64,000 nucleotides of DNA from Mycobacteroides abscessus ATCC 19977. GTDB taxonomy: Bacteria > Actinomycetota > Actinomycetes > Mycobacteriales > Mycobacteriaceae. The DNA lies in the NCBI RefSeq assembly GCF_000069185.1, contig NC_010397.1:4712001-4776000 (forward strand), given 5' to 3'. A program made the translations under genes and the position numbers. The notes beneath the pieces are model-generated. The model was not told where the DNA came from. It saw only the letters and a list, made by a program, of their open reading frames with translations, and did no database searches. Shown here one piece after another: positions 52,892 through 64,000 of the stretch. Positions within the stretch are counted from its first letter, which is position 1. Each line of letters opens with the position of its first letter.

Positions 52892-53554
52892 ATGACGGAC
52901 GAGCGACGCATGCGAGGTCGCCCGCCCCTGCCCATGGAAACGATCGTCGACGCGGCCTTGCAGATCGTGGACGAAGAGGGCGGTGAGGCCCTCTCCATGC
53001 GGGCATTGGCGAGGCGGCTCGACTCCGGGACCGCGACCATTTACCGCCATTTTGCAAATCGCACCGAGGTCGTCGCGCACGTTGTCGATCGGGTCTTCGG
53101 CGAGGTTCAGTTGGATGATCCTGCGTTGGCGAGAATGCCGTGGCAAGACGCATGCATCGTTAGTTCACGGGCACTGTTCGACGCCCTGCGCCGCCATCCA
53201 AATGTGGCCATGCTGTTGGCCGACCAAATTCCCGTCGGACCCAACGTCTTCATGATTCGCGAACACACACTCACGCTCTGTCTCCAAGCGGGGTTCTCCC
53301 CGGCCGAGGCGATTCGCATCTACATGACACTGGGCCGCTACGTGCTGGGCTTCGCAAATCAGATAGGTGCGGAACATCGGGCAAGCGAGGCCGATATCGC
53401 GATGCTGACCCGGCTCGTCGAAAATATCGATCTGGCGAGCTACCCGTCCACACTGGCCACCGCCGGCGTCACCCTCGTCCCGCTCGATGAGGAGTTTGAT
53501 TTCGGCCTAGGGCTCATTGTGGCAGGGCTCGAGGGTCTTCGGCACGGCGAGTAG
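52892..53554 (+). CDS. TetR-family regulator
   Basis: The 220-residue protein has RGRPPLPMETIVDAALQIVDEEGGEALSMRALARRLDSGTATIYRHFANRTEVVAHVVDRVFG, a TetR helix-turn-helix with the N-terminal RGRP hook often seen in this family. The C-terminal domain is all helical. The upstream 27-bp palindrome is its probable binding site. The following gene encodes a four-helix membrane protein and may be its target. Confidence 0.88.
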   Translation: MTDERRMRGRPPLPMETIVDAALQIVDEEGGEALSMRALARRLDSGTATIYRHFANRTEVVAHVVDRVFGEVQLDDPALARMPWQDACIVSSRALFDALRRHPNVAMLLADQIPVGPNVFMIREHTLTLCLQAGFSPAEAIRIYMTLGRYVLGFANQIGAEHRASEADIAMLTRLVENIDLASYPSTLATAGVTLVPLDEEFDFGLGLIVAGLEGLRHGE

Positions 53555-53601
53555 CGACACCGTGCGGACCGAATCCATGCCGGCCCAATCCCCACGGCAG
53601 A

Positions 53602-54054
53602 ATGACCATGATGATCGCATCGGGGTACGTTTTGAGTACCGACACCGCGGTGACGCTGCTCGCCGCAGGACTCATTTTTCTACTCTCACTGGTATTGGGC
53701 GTGTGGAAATACCGCCAGATGGTCACCGGCCCAAACCACCTCGCTCACCCGTATGTGGATACCGCACATCGAGCGGCGTTGCTTTACTCGTTCGCCACCT
53801 TGCTCACCGCAGTATTCGTCGAACTGAGTGCGTGGCCCAGCTGGGTAAACCTCACCGCCGCAATGATGCTGGTCTTCTTCTTCGTCGCGGCGATCGCCAG
53901 CTACATCGCCCACGGAGCGCTTCGTGACACCACCAATCAGTTCGAAAAGCCCACCATCGGGCTGTATCTGGCAATGGCACTGCTCATCCTCGGCGAAATC
54001 GGCGGATTCAGTGTTCTGCTAGCCGGATTCGCGCGCGCCCAATGGTTCTCGTGA
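53602..54054 (+). CDS. Four-helix membrane protein
   Basis: The 150-residue protein has four hydrophobic helices (AVTLLAAGLIFLLSLVLGVW, AALLYSFATLLTAVFVELS, AAMMLVFFFVAAIASYIA, LYLAMALLILGEIGGFSVLLAGF). It resembles the MAPEG-like or DUF1772-type small membrane proteins only in general layout, so I assign no function. The ATG could be 53602 or 53608. It is probably co-regulated with the TetR gene 47 bp upstream. Confidence 0.7.
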   Translation: MTMMIASGYVLSTDTAVTLLAAGLIFLLSLVLGVWKYRQMVTGPNHLAHPYVDTAHRAALLYSFATLLTAVFVELSAWPSWVNLTAAMMLVFFFVAAIASYIAHGALRDTTNQFEKPTIGLYLAMALLILGEIGGFSVLLAGFARAQWFS

Positions 54055-54070
54055 CACTCGGCGAAAACAG

Positions 54071-54763
54071 TCACCATACGTACGGCATGAGGCGATAGCG
54101 GGCGGCCCGTGTGTACGCGCGGTATCCGTCGAGCTCTTCGACGAGTAGCTTCTCCTCGTCGACAATGCGCACGATGAGCACCAACAGACTGGGCACCACG
54201 CAGGCCAGGCCCCAGTACGAGCCAAGGGCCAGCGGAAACCCGACGATGGTGATGAAGTTGCCGGTGTACATCGGGTGGCGCACAAGCCCGTACAGACCGG
54301 TCGTGACCAGAGTCTGGCCCGTCTCCACCCGAACTGTGGAGGCCGCGAAGCCGTTCTGGACGACCACCAGGCTGGTCACACCCAGTCCAACCGCCACCAA
54401 GACATCACCTGCCGCGCAGATCGCCGGGGGCACCGACGACCATCCGAAGCGATGGTCAAGGGCGCTGATCACGACCATGGCGGCCAGGGAGAAATACCAA
54501 CTTCCGATGAGTACCTTCTGCAGACTCCGGGTTTCGGCCACCGGTCCCGCCCGCTTACGCCGCTGGTGCGCTGCGGGGTCGGCCCGCTGCAGATAGACCG
54601 TGGGAATCCACGTCGACAGCGCGAACACCACCAGAAATGTCCAAACCTGCCAATAATCGACTGTGCCAGCGAGCAGGAACAACACCAGCCCGAAGACGGC
54701 AAGCTCAACGACTCCGAACGCGACAACTTTCGCAATGGCTTTCACAAGCCCACCTGTCTTCAC
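54071..54763 (-). CDS. Isoprenylcysteine carboxyl methyltransferase-family membrane protein
   Basis: The 230-residue integral membrane protein has about five hydrophobic helices. The C-terminal family motif reads [35 protein letters not shown]...[32 protein letters not shown], with the RHPMY and EEKLL...YRAYTRRxRYRLIP elements that bind S-adenosylmethionine in ICMT-like enzymes. The GTG start overlaps the NRPS stop codon (GTGA), so it is translated with the NRPS. Methylation of the peptide product's carboxyl or other group is the likely role, by inference. Confidence 0.83.
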   Translation of the reverse strand: MKTGGLVKAIAKVVAFGVVELAVFGLVLFLLAGTVDYWQVWTFLVVFALSTWIPTVYLQRADPAAHQRRKRAGPVAETRSLQKVLIGSWYFSLAAMVVISALDHRFGWSSVPPAICAAGDVLVAVGLGVTSLVVVQNGFAASTVRVETGQTLVTTGLYGLVRHPMYTGNFITIVGFPLALGSYWGLACVVPSLLVLIVRIVDEEKLLVEELDGYRAYTRAARYRLMPYVW

Positions 54764-57700
54764 CGCGCTGAGGTGCTTTCCAGCTGCTGGGCCAGGTTTC
54801 TCACCGTGGGCGCATCAAACAGTGCAAGCATCGTCAGATTCGCGTTCAGGGCCGTGTTGATCGCGGCAACCACCCGCATTGCCCCGAGTGAGTTACCACC
54901 CAGATCGAAGAACGATTCGTCCACTCCAACCCGGTCCACACCCAGCACGTGGGCGAAAATGCTGGACAGGATCTGCTCGTTCAAAGTGGCCGGCCGGCAA
55001 TAGGTGCTGTTGGTGTCACGCGTGTCGACGCTCTGCCCCTCGACTCGACTGCTCCGCTCACTCCACCGATCTCGCCCGATGCCGTTCAGCAGATCCAGAG
55101 ATGACAGCTGGCGGCCAGGATGAGCAGTCATCGCCACCAGCACCTGCTTGAACCGCTCGATCAGCTCCTTGATGCTCTCCGCGTCGAACACGTCGGTGTC
55201 GTACTGGACACGAAGTTCCAACTCCCGGCCCGGCCCAGCCTGTACGGCAATCGGATAGTGGTAGTAGTCACGACTACTGAGGCCGGTGATGGCCAATCCG
55301 TTGACGTCGGCGGCCGCCCTCGTATCGGTCGGATAGTTCTCATAGACGAACACCGTGTCGAAAAGTCGTTCCTGTCCGGTGATGCGGTGGATGTCGCTCA
55401 GGGCCAGATGCTGATGCTCCAGGGTGTCGTTGTGTCTACCCTGCAACTGCCCCAACAACTCCGCCGTCGTGGTGGCCGCACCAATAGTGGCCCGCACCGG
55501 CACCGTATTGATCAGCAAACCCACCATCGATTCGGCACCGAGCACCTCGGCCGGCCGACCCGAAACCGTAGTACCGAACGCCACATCACCGTGCCCGCAC
55601 AACGAACTCAGCAGCAACGCCCACGCACCCTGCAACACCACATTGACCGTCGTCTGCTGCGAACGCGCCAGCTTTGTCAACGCTCGAGTCGTCCGCAGAG
55701 GCACCCGGAACAGGTCTACGCTGCGCCGGCCGAACTGCAGCTTCTGTGGCGGGCCCAGGAGTGTGGGCGCATCGAATCCGGCCATCGCCTTGCGCCACGC
55801 GTGCTGGGCCGCAACCTGATCGCGTTCGGAAAGCCAGGTGACAAAGCTGCGATACGAGGCCGCCGGGGGAAGCCGCACCCCGTGATATCCGGCGAAGATC
55901 TCCTGCATGAGGATCGGCATCGACCAGCCATCCAACACGATGTGATGATTCGTGAGCACGAACCGGTACCGGTTGTCGGCAACGCGGATGAGGACAGCGC
56001 GGAAAGCGGGCTGTTCGGCGAGATCGCAGACAGCTGTACGCTCGGCGGCGCATATCTTTTCGATCTGTTCTTCAGTATCGGAATCTGCTATTCCATCGGC
56101 TAATTCGATATACATCCAGGGCGCCACAGGCTGGGCGGGGATGATCTGCAGTGGCTGTTCAAACTGGTCGCAAAAGCGGGCGGCCAAGTGCGGGTGCCGC
56201 GCAACTACCGTCTGTACCGCTTCGTGGAGCCGCTCCGCGTCGAGCACACCACCGAGCGCGATCTCGAACTGCACCGCATACACATCGTCACCCGAGCTCT
56301 TCGCGATGCCGGCATGGAATAGCAGACCCTGTTGCAGGGGAGTCAGCGGCAAAACATCGGCAACCGGAAAGTGACTCTGTAGCCCGTCGATCTGCTGCTG
56401 GCTGAGTCTGGCGGGAAGAATATCCGACGGTGTCAACCCGCCTCCGCCCCTGCGTACATGCGCGCAGATGCCGGCCAGCGCGTCGAACCACAGCCGGTTG
56501 ATCCTGGTGACTGCCATGCGATCCAGCGCCGTGGGCGCCCACGTCCAGGTGGCATTCAGGTGCGGCCCGGTGTCCGTGTCGATGGTCACCGCGTTGAGCT
56601 CCACGGTGTGAGGCAACGCGATGGGCATCGCCCCGGCGGCCCCGGTCAACGACAGCCCTTCTTGGCTGAATCGCCACACATCCCCGGATGCGTACGCCGC
56701 CGGAGAGCCCAGCCGTCCAAGGTAATTGAATCCGATCGCCGGATCGGATTCAGGAAGGTCGACGTCGGGGTTCAAATAGCGCAACAGTCCATAGGTCAGT
56801 CCGTCCGGCATGGCCCGAAGTTGTTCCTTGGCCTCCTTGATCACCGCACCCAGCGCCGCGTCACCCGCCACCACCTGTGTCCAGCGCAGCCCACCAACCG
56901 CCAGCGACACCGGGTACTTGGTCGTGAACCACCCGACCGTACGCGACAGGTCGATATTGCCCTCGGATGTTCCGCTCCGGGCTGGTAGATCCTCGTGACG
57001 GCCGTGGCCTTCCACATCGATGGCGATCGGTGCGGCACCGGTCCCCAAATGTTGTGCCCATGCCAGGGCAAAGGCAATCAGCAGGATCTCGTGCACCCCG
57101 GCGTGGAACGCCGCAGGCACCTCACCAAGCAACATGTGTGTGGTTTCGGCATCCAGGAACTCGGTCAGTCGTCCGGCCGTGGCGAATGTGTCCTCGGTGG
57201 GCCGCGGCGCGGCCAAGCTCGACGCGATCGACCCCACCTGCCGCCAGGCCCCGGCCTGGCGGACCACATCCGGATGCCGCGCATGTTCGGCCAATCGATC
57301 CGACCAGCGCTGGAACGACGTACCCGCTGGAGGCAACAAGACCTGCTGTCCACCACGCAATTGGGTCGAGGCTATGGTCAAGTCCTCCAGCAGAATCCGC
57401 CAGGAAACACCGTCGACGGCCAAGTGATGAATGATCAACACCAGCTGGCCGGTGGCCGCCACCCACAGCCCGCTCAGCATCACGCCGGCCGCGGGGTCCA
57501 ACCGCGACCGTGCCGCCACCAGTGTCTCGTCCGAAAGAACGTCCACCGCGTGCAGGCAGTCCGCGGCGTTGACGGTCCCCGGCTCGGGCACCGTCAACGC
57601 CCACCCGCCGGCGCCGTCGTCAGCGGCCCGCAAGCGCAGCATGCTGTGCCGATCGAGCAAGGCCTGCAACATGATCAGGACCGCCGCTTCCGTCACTCCG

Positions 57701-60700
57701 GCAGGAGCCTGCAGCACCACCGTCTGATTGAATTCATCAATAGGGCCTTCAATTCCCTTCAGCCAGAGCATGATCGGGGTCGCCACCATCGAACCGACGC
57801 CCTCGTCGATCACCCCATCCGAGCCATCGGCCATCCTGACCACACGGGCCAGCCGGGCCACGGTTTGCTGCACGAAGATGTCACGCGGTCTACCTATCAG
57901 ACCGGCTCCGTGGGCCCGCCACACCACCTGGATGGCCGAAATACTGTCACCGCCCAAGTCGAAGAACGAGTCATCGACGCCGACACGTTCCAGGCCGAGC
58001 ACCTGGGCGTAGATCCCGGCCAGTATCTCCTCTACGAGCGTGGCCGGGGCACGGTAATGATCGATGTCGCTGTATTCCGGTGCGGGCAAGGCTTTTTTGT
58101 CGAGCTTGCCGTTGACCGTCAACGGCAATGCCGCCAAAGAGACCACCGCGGCCGGCACCATATAACTCGGCAGGCACTCGGCAAGTTGAGCGCGGATCCT
58201 GGCCGTATCGGCCGTGCCGGTGACGTAACCGACCAGCCGTTTGTCGCCAGGTCGATCCTCGCGGGCGATCACCGCCGCCTGCTCTACCCCGGGCGCAGCG
58301 GTCAGCGCCGAGTGAATTTCACCGAGCTCTATGCGATGGCCCCGGATCTTGACCTGCTCGTCGGCGCGTCCGGCATACTGCAGCTGTCCGCCGGGCCCCC
58401 AGCTCGCCAAGTCGCCGGTGCGATACATCCGTTGTCCCGACGCGCCGACGCGGAACGGGCACGCCACGAACCGCGCAGCCGTCAGCCCGGCCCGGCCCAC
58501 ATATCCATAGCCCAGTCCCGCACCCACCACATAGAGCTCGCCGACCACACCGGCCGGCACGGGACGCAACGACCGATCCAGCACAAAGAAGCCCACGTGC
58601 GCCAGCGGTGAACCAATCGGACTGACCGTCACCTCCGTGTCGGCGCTGACGATCTCCCGGAACGAGGCATGCACTGTCGTTTCGGTGATCCCGTACATGT
58701 TGACCAAGCGGGGCAGCACCGGATGGCGTTCCATCCACGGCTTCAACCGCTGCGGCTCCAGGGCTTCCCCACCGAACACCACCACCTCGATACCGAGCTG
58801 CCCGGCACGCTCGGGGACCATCGCATCCACGGTTTGCAGGGCGTAGAAGGCCGACGGCGTCTGGCTCAGTACGCTGACCTGTTCATCGACGAGCAGTGCA
58901 TGAAACTCTTCAGGTGATCGCACCACCGTCTCGGGCACGATTACCAGCCGGCCACCGTGCAGGAGTGCGCCAAAGATCTCCCACACCGAAAAATCGAAGG
59001 CCAGTGAATGGCTCTGTGACCATACCTGCCCCGCCGACAACTCCAGGTCACCGCCGAGCACGTGCAGCAGCCGACCCACGTTTTTATGGGGAATAGCAAC
59101 GCCTTTCGGCACTCCCGTGGTACCCGACGTGTAGATCAGATAGGCGATATCGTCGGCACTCAGTCTCGTCAGCGGTGTGTACGCAGGCTGGACAGCCAGC
59201 TCTGGATCATCGACATCGATAACCACCACCCCGCACGCATCCAGCCGATCCATCAGGTCGCTGGTGGTCACCGCCACCGCCGGCTCCGCATCGGCGAGCA
59301 CGAATTCCAGCCGCGCATCGGGTACCGAAGGGTCGACGGGTACATACGCCGCACCGGTTTTAAGCACTCCCATGATCGCGACAATGGCCTCCGCCGATCG
59401 CGCGAACAGCAGCGCGACTCGCTCCCCGGGCCCGGCCCCATACTCAATAAGCTTGTGTGCCAGCCTATTCGATGCTTCGTCCAGCTCTTGATAAGACAGG
59501 TGGCCGCCTGCGGAGCTCACGGCAACCGCACCGGGGACTCGCGATACCTGCTGCGCGAACAATGCCGGAATCGATACCGAGGTCACGGGCTGCGCCAGCT
59601 CCGCACGATTTCCCCACTCGTCCAGCCGAGCCAGCTCTTCGGCGTCCAGCACGTCGATCGCGGACAGCGGTCGCGCCGAGTCCGCGGTCATCGTATCCAG
59701 CACGCGGCGCAGCCGATCAATCAAGATCTCAACACTTCGGGCGTCAAACACATCGGTTCGGAACTCGACCGTGCCCGAGATACCCGCAGCCTCGCCTGCT
59801 TCGGTCCAGGATTCGGCCAGCGAGAACGCCAGATCCATACGGGCCGAATGCGTATCGAGCGGTAGTTGGGTGAGCTCTAGATCCGCCAGCGCCATCTCAC
59901 GGCCGGAATCATCGATCTGGCCAGGGATATTCTGCCAAGCGAACATCACCTGCACCAACGGATGATGGGTAAGCGACCGAGCCGGGTTCAAGCGCTCTAC
60001 GAGCAACTCAAACGGCACGTCCTGGTTCTCAAAGGCACCGAGACTACGAGCCCGCACCTGAGCCAGCAGCTCGGCAACACTGGGATCACCGGCGAGGTCA
60101 ACCCGCAGTACCAAGGTGTTGACAAAGAACCCGATCAACTCGTCCAGTGCTGGATCACGGCGGCCAGCAATCGGGAACCCGATCGCCACATCGGAACTCG
60201 CACTGAGTTTGGAGAACACCACCGCCAGGGCGGCCTGCATGACCATGAAGCTGGTTGCGTTGTGTTCGCGCGCCAGGCCATTGACCCGCTGCTGCAATTC
60301 GGCCGGCCACGCCACATCCACTCTGGAACCACTTTGGTCGGCCACCAAGGGATAGGGCCGGTCGGTCGGGAGGGCCAAACGCTCGGGCATCCCGGCCAGC
60401 ATGTTCTCCCAATAGGTCAGCTGCCGGGCGATACGACTCTCGCTGTCGTCCAGGTCGCCCAACTGTGCCCGCTGCCAAAGCGTGTAGTCCGCATACTGGA
60501 CCGCCAGCGGCTTCCGATCAGGGGCCTGTCCCGCACACCGGCTGGCATAGGCCACACCTAGATCCGCCACCAGCGGGGTAATGGACCAACCGTCCGCGGC
60601 GATATGGTGCACGACCGCCACCAACACGTGATCGTCCGCAGCCACTCGGAAAAGCCTTGCCTTAAAAGGAATTTCTGATGAGAGGACGAAGCTGTGCTGC

Positions 60701-62910
60701 GCAGATTCGGCGACCGCGCTATCCAGCCGGTCGGTCTGCCAGTCGCAGGCGTCGATGACCTCCCAACCGAATTCGACGTGTTCCACCGGAACGATCAGCT
60801 GCTGCGGTATGCCGTCGACCGCGGGAAACATGGTGCGGAGGCTCTCATGACGATCCAGCACATCCGTGAAGGCAGCTTCCAGCGCGTCGGCATCCAGGAC
60901 TCCCTGCAGACGCAATCCCACCGCTAGGTTGTAAACAGGTGAGGGACCATGTAATTGATCGATAAACCATAAACGGCTTTGAGCATACGAGAGGGGCATC
61001 ACCGCGGGACGCTCACCGGCGATCAATGGCTCCAGCGTGTGTTCGCCACCTCCGATGCGGAGCATCAGTTGTGCAACGGTCGGAGCGTCGAACACGGCGC
61101 GTTCCTCCAGGCCCGCGTCCATGGACCGGTTGAGGGCAGCGACGAGACGCATCGCCAACAACGAATCGCCACCCAGATCGAAGAATGAATCGTCCATACC
61201 CACCCGGTCCAGCCCAAGTACCTGGGCGTAGATGCCGGCCAGGATTTCTTCGCTCGGACTCGTCGGAGCGCGATACTGATCGACTGATTGATACTCCGGC
61301 GCAGGCAGGGCGTCCAAGTCGAGTTTTCCATTGACCGTCAGGGGAAGACGCGGCAGCGCCACCAGCACCACCGGCACCATATAGGACGGCAGCCGGTCCG
61401 TCAGCGCGGCCCGCAGTTCCGCGGGATCGGCAGTTCCGGTGAAGTAACCGACCAGCCGCTTGTCACCGGGCCGGTCCTCGCGGGCGATCACAACAGCCTG
61501 CCCAACACCATTTAAACCGTTTAATACCGAGCGGATTTCACCCAGTTCGATGCGGTGCCCACGAATCTTGACCTGCTCGTCCGCGCGCCCCAGATACCGC
61601 AATTGCCCGTCGGTTCCCCAGCTCACCAGATCTCCGGTGCGATACATCCGCGTGCCGGGCCCGCCCCACGGACAAGCCACAAATCGCGTGGCGTTCAACG
61701 GTGCTCGTCCCACATAGCCGTAGCCCAAACCCGATCCAGCCACATACAACTCACCAACCACATCAACCGACACGGGTTGCAACCACTCATCGAGAACCGA
61801 GAATGCGAGATGCCCTAGCGGGACCCCGATGGGGCTACTCGTACCGACGACATCGGCGACGGTGATCTCGCGGAACGAGGCATGCACCGTCGTTTCGGTG
61901 ATGCCGTACATGTTGATCAATCGCGGCGACTGCGGATGATCCTGAAACCAATCACTCAAACGCGCAGGCTCCAGCGCCTCACCACCGAAGACCACGACAT
62001 CCAGCCCGAGTCGCGCGTCTTGCGAACGGTCCGCGTCCGCGGCGAGCAGCGCATAGAACGCCGACGGAGTCTGGCTCAGCACGCCGATGCGCTCGTCGAT
62101 CAGCAGCGCACGCAACCGATCGGGTGTGCGCACCACTGAATCCGATACCACCACCAACCGGCCACCGTGCAGCAGCGCACCGAAAATCTCCCACACCGAA
62201 AAGTCGAAGGCCAACGAATGACACTGCGCCCACCCCTGCCCGGGCACCAGCTCAAGATCGGCGTCGATGGCCTCCAACAACCTCGTCACATTGTGATGGG
62301 GAATGGCAACACCTTTCGGCGTGCCGGTGGTGCCCGACGTGTAGATCACATACGCGATGTCACTCCCGCACGGCGCCGACAGCTGCGGACCGTCAGTTTG
62401 CGCTGCCCCCGGACCAGACGACACATCATCGATATCGATGATCACCAACCCGCTGCCGCCCAACCGGTCCGCCAGTTCCGCGGTGGTCACCACGACCACC
62501 GGCCCGGCATCACACAACACAAACCGCAACCGCGCATCAGGCACCGAAGGATCAATCGGCACATACGCCGCACCCGTCTTCAGCACCCCCATGATCGCCA
62601 CCACAGCCTCAACCGACCGCGACAACAACAACGCCACCCGCTGCCCCGGCCCCACCCCATGAGAAATCAACAAGTGCGCCAACCTATTCGACGCCTCATC
62701 CAACCCCCGATACGACACCGACCGCCCACCACAACTGACCGCAACAGCCCCCGGATCACGCACCACCTGCTCGGCAAACAACTCAGGAATCGACAGCGAA
62801 GGCGCGGACCGCTCCAAGGCCGCTCGATTTCCCCACTCTTCCCACTCAGCGCGTTCGTCGTCATCATCCAGGTCCATCGACAACAACCGCCTGGTCGCAT
62901 CGGCCTTCAC
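54760..62910 (-). CDS. Nonribosomal peptide synthetase (A-PCP-C-A-PCP-E-C-PCP)
   Basis: This 2716-residue NRPS carries, in order: A1 (~40-530); PCP1 (GGDSL, Ser583); an LCL-type C domain (HHIAADGW ~768); A2 (~1110-1600); PCP2 (GGDSI, Ser1656); an epimerase ([10 protein letters not shown] ~1828); a DCL-type C domain (HHIVLDGW ~2322); and PCP3 (GGNSL, Ser2674). Both A domains show the same pocket residues, read as DFWSVGMVHK, which resembles codes for threonine. After the last C domain the A domain is absent: about 30 residues join it to PCP3. There is no thioesterase or reductase domain. The GTG start lies two bases after the stop of the upstream NRPS gene, behind GGGGGAGG. The product may be a lipopeptide or glycopeptidolipid-like peptide; I do not identify it. 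Confidence 0.9.
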   Translation of the reverse strand: MKADATRRLLSMDLDDDDERAEWEEWGNRAALERSAPSLSIPELFAEQVVRDPGAVAVSCGGRSVSYRGLDEASNRLAHLLISHGVGPGQRVALLLSRSVEAVVAIMGVLKTGAAYVPIDPSVPDARLRFVLCDAGPVVVVTTAELADRLGGSGLVIIDIDDVSSGPGAAQTDGPQLSAPCGSDIAYVIYTSGTTGTPKGVAIPHHNVTRLLEAIDADLELVPGQGWAQCHSLAFDFSVWEIFGALLHGGRLVVVSDSVVRTPDRLRALLIDERIGVLSQTPSAFYALLAADADRSQDARLGLDVVVFGGEALEPARLSDWFQDHPQSPRLINMYGITETTVHASFREITVADVVGTSSPIGVPLGHLAFSVLDEWLQPVSVDVVGELYVAGSGLGYGYVGRAPLNATRFVACPWGGPGTRMYRTGDLVSWGTDGQLRYLGRADEQVKIRGHRIELGEIRSVLNGLNGVGQAVVIAREDRPGDKRLVGYFTGTADPAELRAALTDRLPSYMVPVVLVALPRLPLTVNGKLDLDALPAPEYQSVDQYRAPTSPSEEILAGIYAQVLGLDRVGMDDSFFDLGGDSLLAMRLVAALNRSMDAGLEERAVFDAPTVAQLMLRIGGGEHTLEPLIAGERPAVMPLSYAQSRLWFIDQLHGPSPVYNLAVGLRLQGVLDADALEAAFTDVLDRHESLRTMFPAVDGIPQQLIVPVEHVEFGWEVIDACDWQTDRLDSAVAESAQHSFVLSSEIPFKARLFRVAADDHVLVAVVHHIAADGWSITPLVADLGVAYASRCAGQAPDRKPLAVQYADYTLWQRAQLGDLDDSESRIARQLTYWENMLAGMPERLALPTDRPYPLVADQSGSRVDVAWPAELQQRVNGLAREHNATSFMVMQAALAVVFSKLSASSDVAIGFPIAGRRDPALDELIGFFVNTLVLRVDLAGDPSVAELLAQVRARSLGAFENQDVPFELLVERLNPARSLTHHPLVQVMFAWQNIPGQIDDSGREMALADLELTQLPLDTHSARMDLAFSLAESWTEAGEAAGISGTVEFRTDVFDARSVEILIDRLRRVLDTMTADSARPLSAIDVLDAEELARLDEWGNRAELAQPVTSVSIPALFAQQVSRVPGAVAVSSAGGHLSYQELDEASNRLAHKLIEYGAGPGERVALLFARSAEAIVAIMGVLKTGAAYVPVDPSVPDARLEFVLADAEPAVAVTTSDLMDRLDACGVVVIDVDDPELAVQPAYTPLTRLSADDIAYLIYTSGTTGVPKGVAIPHKNVGRLLHVLGGDLELSAGQVWSQSHSLAFDFSVWEIFGALLHGGRLVIVPETVVRSPEEFHALLVDEQVSVLSQTPSAFYALQTVDAMVPERAGQLGIEVVVFGGEALEPQRLKPWMERHPVLPRLVNMYGITETTVHASFREIVSADTEVTVSPIGSPLAHVGFFVLDRSLRPVPAGVVGELYVVGAGLGYGYVGRAGLTAARFVACPFRVGASGQRMYRTGDLASWGPGGQLQYAGRADEQVKIRGHRIELGEIHSALTAAPGVEQAAVIAREDRPGDKRLVGYVTGTADTARIRAQLAECLPSYMVPAAVVSLAALPLTVNGKLDKKALPAPEYSDIDHYRAPATLVEEILAGIYAQVLGLERVGVDDSFFDLGGDSISAIQVVWRAHGAGLIGRPRDIFVQQTVARLARVVRMADGSDGVIDEGVGSMVATPIMLWLKGIEGPIDEFNQTVVLQAPAGVTEAAVLIMLQALLDRHSMLRLRAADDGAGGWALTVPEPGTVNAADCLHAVDVLSDETLVAARSRLDPAAGVMLSGLWVAATGQLVLIIHHLAVDGVSWRILLEDLTIASTQLRGGQQVLLPPAGTSFQRWSDRLAEHARHPDVVRQAGAWRQVGSIASSLAAPRPTEDTFATAGRLTEFLDAETTHMLLGEVPAAFHAGVHEILLIAFALAWAQHLGTGAAPIAIDVEGHGRHEDLPARSGTSEGNIDLSRTVGWFTTKYPVSLAVGGLRWTQVVAGDAALGAVIKEAKEQLRAMPDGLTYGLLRYLNPDVDLPESDPAIGFNYLGRLGSPAAYASGDVWRFSQEGLSLTGAAGAMPIALPHTVELNAVTIDTDTGPHLNATWTWAPTALDRMAVTRINRLWFDALAGICAHVRRGGGGLTPSDILPARLSQQQIDGLQSHFPVADVLPLTPLQQGLLFHAGIAKSSGDDVYAVQFEIALGGVLDAERLHEAVQTVVARHPHLAARFCDQFEQPLQIIPAQPVAPWMYIELADGIADSDTEEQIEKICAAERTAVCDLAEQPAFRAVLIRVADNRYRFVLTNHHIVLDGWSMPILMQEIFAGYHGVRLPPAASYRSFVTWLSERDQVAAQHAWRKAMAGFDAPTLLGPPQKLQFGRRSVDLFRVPLRTTRALTKLARSQQTTVNVVLQGAWALLLSSLCGHGDVAFGTTVSGRPAEVLGAESMVGLLINTVPVRATIGAATTTAELLGQLQGRHNDTLEHQHLALSDIHRITGQERLFDTVFVYENYPTDTRAAADVNGLAITGLSSRDYYHYPIAVQAGPGRELELRVQYDTDVFDAESIKELIERFKQVLVAMTAHPGRQLSSLDLLNGIGRDRWSERSSRVEGQSVDTRDTNSTYCRPATLNEQILSSIFAHVLGVDRVGVDESFFDLGGNSLGAMRVVAAINTALNANLTMLALFDAPTVRNLAQQLESTSAR

Positions 62911-62928
62911 TGCTACCGCACCTCCCCC
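62908..62928 (-). promoter_or_regulatory. Strong ribosome binding site at the NRPS C/A split
   Basis: On the minus strand GGGGGAGG (62921-62928) precedes the GTG at 62908-62910 by 10 nt. The upstream gene's TAG (62913-62915) lies between them. The site supports an engineered-looking break between polypeptides and argues against a nonsense mutation. Confidence 0.7.
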
Positions 62929-64000
62929 GTCATGGCTTCCAGCACCCGCTGGAATCGTTCGACGACTTTCCGCACCCGACTCTCACCGAATAGGCCGGTA
63001 TCGAACTCGACCCGTAGCACCAGTTCATTTCCTGGCATCGCTTGCAAAGTCAACGGGTAATGGTTGTACTCGCGACCGCTGACCGCGGTGATCGACAAAC
63101 CGTCCGGCATAGACGAAGCCATTGTCTGTACCGGATAGTTCTGATAGACGAACAACGTGTCGAACAGCTGCTCCTGGCCCACCGCGTGTTGGATCTCGCT
63201 GAGTGCCAGATGCTGATGCTCGAGGGTGTCGCTGTGCTGCCGCTGTAGGTTTGCAAGCAGTTCGGCGATGGTGGTGTCCGGGGTGACGGTAACGCGCACC
63301 GGCACGGTGTTGATCAAGAGCCCCACCATCGAATCAGCTCCCGCCACCTCGGCCGACCGGCCCGAGACCGCCACCCCGAATGCGACATCATGACGGCCCG
63401 TCAGCCACATCAGGACCTGCGCCCAGGCGGCCTGCAACACGGTGTTTGCGGTGGTGTGCTGTGAGCGCGCCAATTGCCCCACAGCATCCGAGATGTCGGC
63501 GGATATGCGGAACGTTTCGGTGGCACGACGCCCCGGCAGCCGGCCCTTGGGGGCGACAAGAGCCGGACGATCGAAATCCTTCAGAACTTCACACCAAGCC
63601 CTGCGCGCACCATCGACGTCGCGCTCGATCAGCCAGGTCACGAACCTGCGGTACGAACTCGCAACGGGAAGCCGCTGCCCGTAATAGCTTGCGAATACCT
63701 CGCGCAGCAAGATCGGCAGCGACCAACCATCGAGAACGATGTGGTGATACGTCATGACGAATCGGTGTTCATTCTCGTCGATACGGATCAGGGCCGCACG
63801 GAAGGCCGACTGATTGACCACATCACAGACCGCCGCACGCTCGGCAGCACATAACCCCTGTAGACGTTGCTCGTAATCAGCTTGTTCCACATCAATTTCG
63901 ACAACTTGCCAGGGCGCCGTTGGGTTCGCAGGAATGATCTGCACCGGTTCGTCGAATCTCTTGTCGAACCGAGCCGCCAGATTGGGGTGGCGGTTGACGA
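62913..64000 (-). CDS. NRPS, C-terminal end (DCL condensation domain), runs off the window
   Basis: Only the last ~362 residues are present, and the frame is open to the window edge. They form a condensation domain: [73 protein letters not shown] and [26 protein letters not shown]. It closely resembles the DCL domain that follows the epimerase in the downstream protein, so an epimerised residue probably precedes it. The protein stops after this C domain, and the A domain that should complete the module opens the next polypeptide. Confidence 0.88.
   Translation of the reverse strand, partial: VNRHPNLAARFDKRFDEPVQIIPANPTAPWQVVEIDVEQADYEQRLQGLCAAERAAVCDVVNQSAFRAALIRIDENEHRFVMTYHHIVLDGWSLPILLREVFASYYGQRLPVASSYRRFVTWLIERDVDGARRAWCEVLKDFDRPALVAPKGRLPGRRATETFRISADISDAVGQLARSQHTTANTVLQAAWAQVLMWLTGRHDVAFGVAVSGRSAEVAGADSMVGLLINTVPVRVTVTPDTTIAELLANLQRQHSDTLEHQHLALSEIQHAVGQEQLFDTLFVYQNYPVQTMASSMPDGLSITAVSGREYNHYPLTLQAMPGNELVLRVEFDTGLFGESRVRKVVERFQRVLEAMTGEVR

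Noticed and set aside
56995..58611. 538-codon open frame antisense to the NRPS
   Set aside because: High-GC antisense shadow of the NRPS; translation is Arg/His/Gln-rich and matches no family.
62911..62915. Nonsense mutation splitting one NRPS gene
   Set aside because: A strong ribosome binding site precedes the GTG, and the next protein starts in a different frame from the upstream stop, so two genes are more likely.

Overview
The window looks like chromosome from a rapidly growing mycobacterium, most likely the Mycobacteroides chelonae/abscessus group. The evidence is high GC, many 4-bp ATGA/GTGA overlaps between genes, a fatty-acyl-AMP ligase, FadD, an F420/deazaflavin-type nitroreductase, an MpaB oxygenase, a UGT-type glycosyltransferase of the glycopeptidolipid kind, an AqdC-like quinolone dioxygenase and a large NRPS. 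I see no rRNA, tRNA, CRISPR array, phage or insertion sequence. The species assignment is inference.

Region by region. 0-10 kb is lipid and small-molecule catabolism: a fadD with a KstR-type box, a repeat-rich secreted protein, an LLM oxidoreductase, a VOC protein, an AIM24 protein, an IclR regulator divergent from an SDR/dehydrogenase pair, and a TetR regulator divergent from an old-yellow-enzyme/Ddn pair. 10-14 kb is a galT-galK-sodium symporter operon. 14-20.3 kb holds an E. coli-type ilvD, an MmyB-like regulator, and an amidase plus fold-III PLP enzyme next to a FadR-type regulator. 20.3-25.8 kb holds an MpaB oxygenase/TetR pair, a second TetR, an SRPBCC protein, and an HMG-CoA lyase/CoA-transferase pair. 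25.8-29 kb is a tightly coupled run: ECF sigma factor, membrane Rieske protein, cupredoxin lipoprotein, Tat-type metallophosphoesterase and membrane protein. 29-36 kb holds regulators, a DedA protein, a CGNR protein, small secreted proteins and a DUF1326 protein beside two CsoR-type operator sequences.

37.1-43.6 kb is the most unusual part: seven overlapping minus-strand genes encoding a LuxE-like acyl-protein synthetase, an IscU-like scaffold without its third cysteine, a cysteine desulfurase, an ABC permease and ATPase, an acyl carrier protein and a fatty-acyl-AMP ligase. Together they suggest an uncharacterised pathway that combines acyl activation, sulfur mobilisation and export.

43.7-54 kb carries an acyl-CoA carboxylase beta subunit, the tail of a lost carotenoid oxygenase gene, a PNPOx-like/AqdC-like pair behind a SoxR-like promoter, an SDR, an NlpC/P60 protein, a ~1 kb stretch without a gene, two small secreted proteins, and TetR regulators with clear palindromic operators. 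One of these is coupled to a glycosyltransferase gene broken by a frameshift. From 54 kb to the window edge is an NRPS operon: a module split between C and A domains into two polypeptides, two adenylation domains with the same threonine-like code, an epimerase, a final C-PCP module lacking an A domain, no thioesterase, and a translationally coupled membrane methyltransferase of the isoprenylcysteine carboxyl methyltransferase family.
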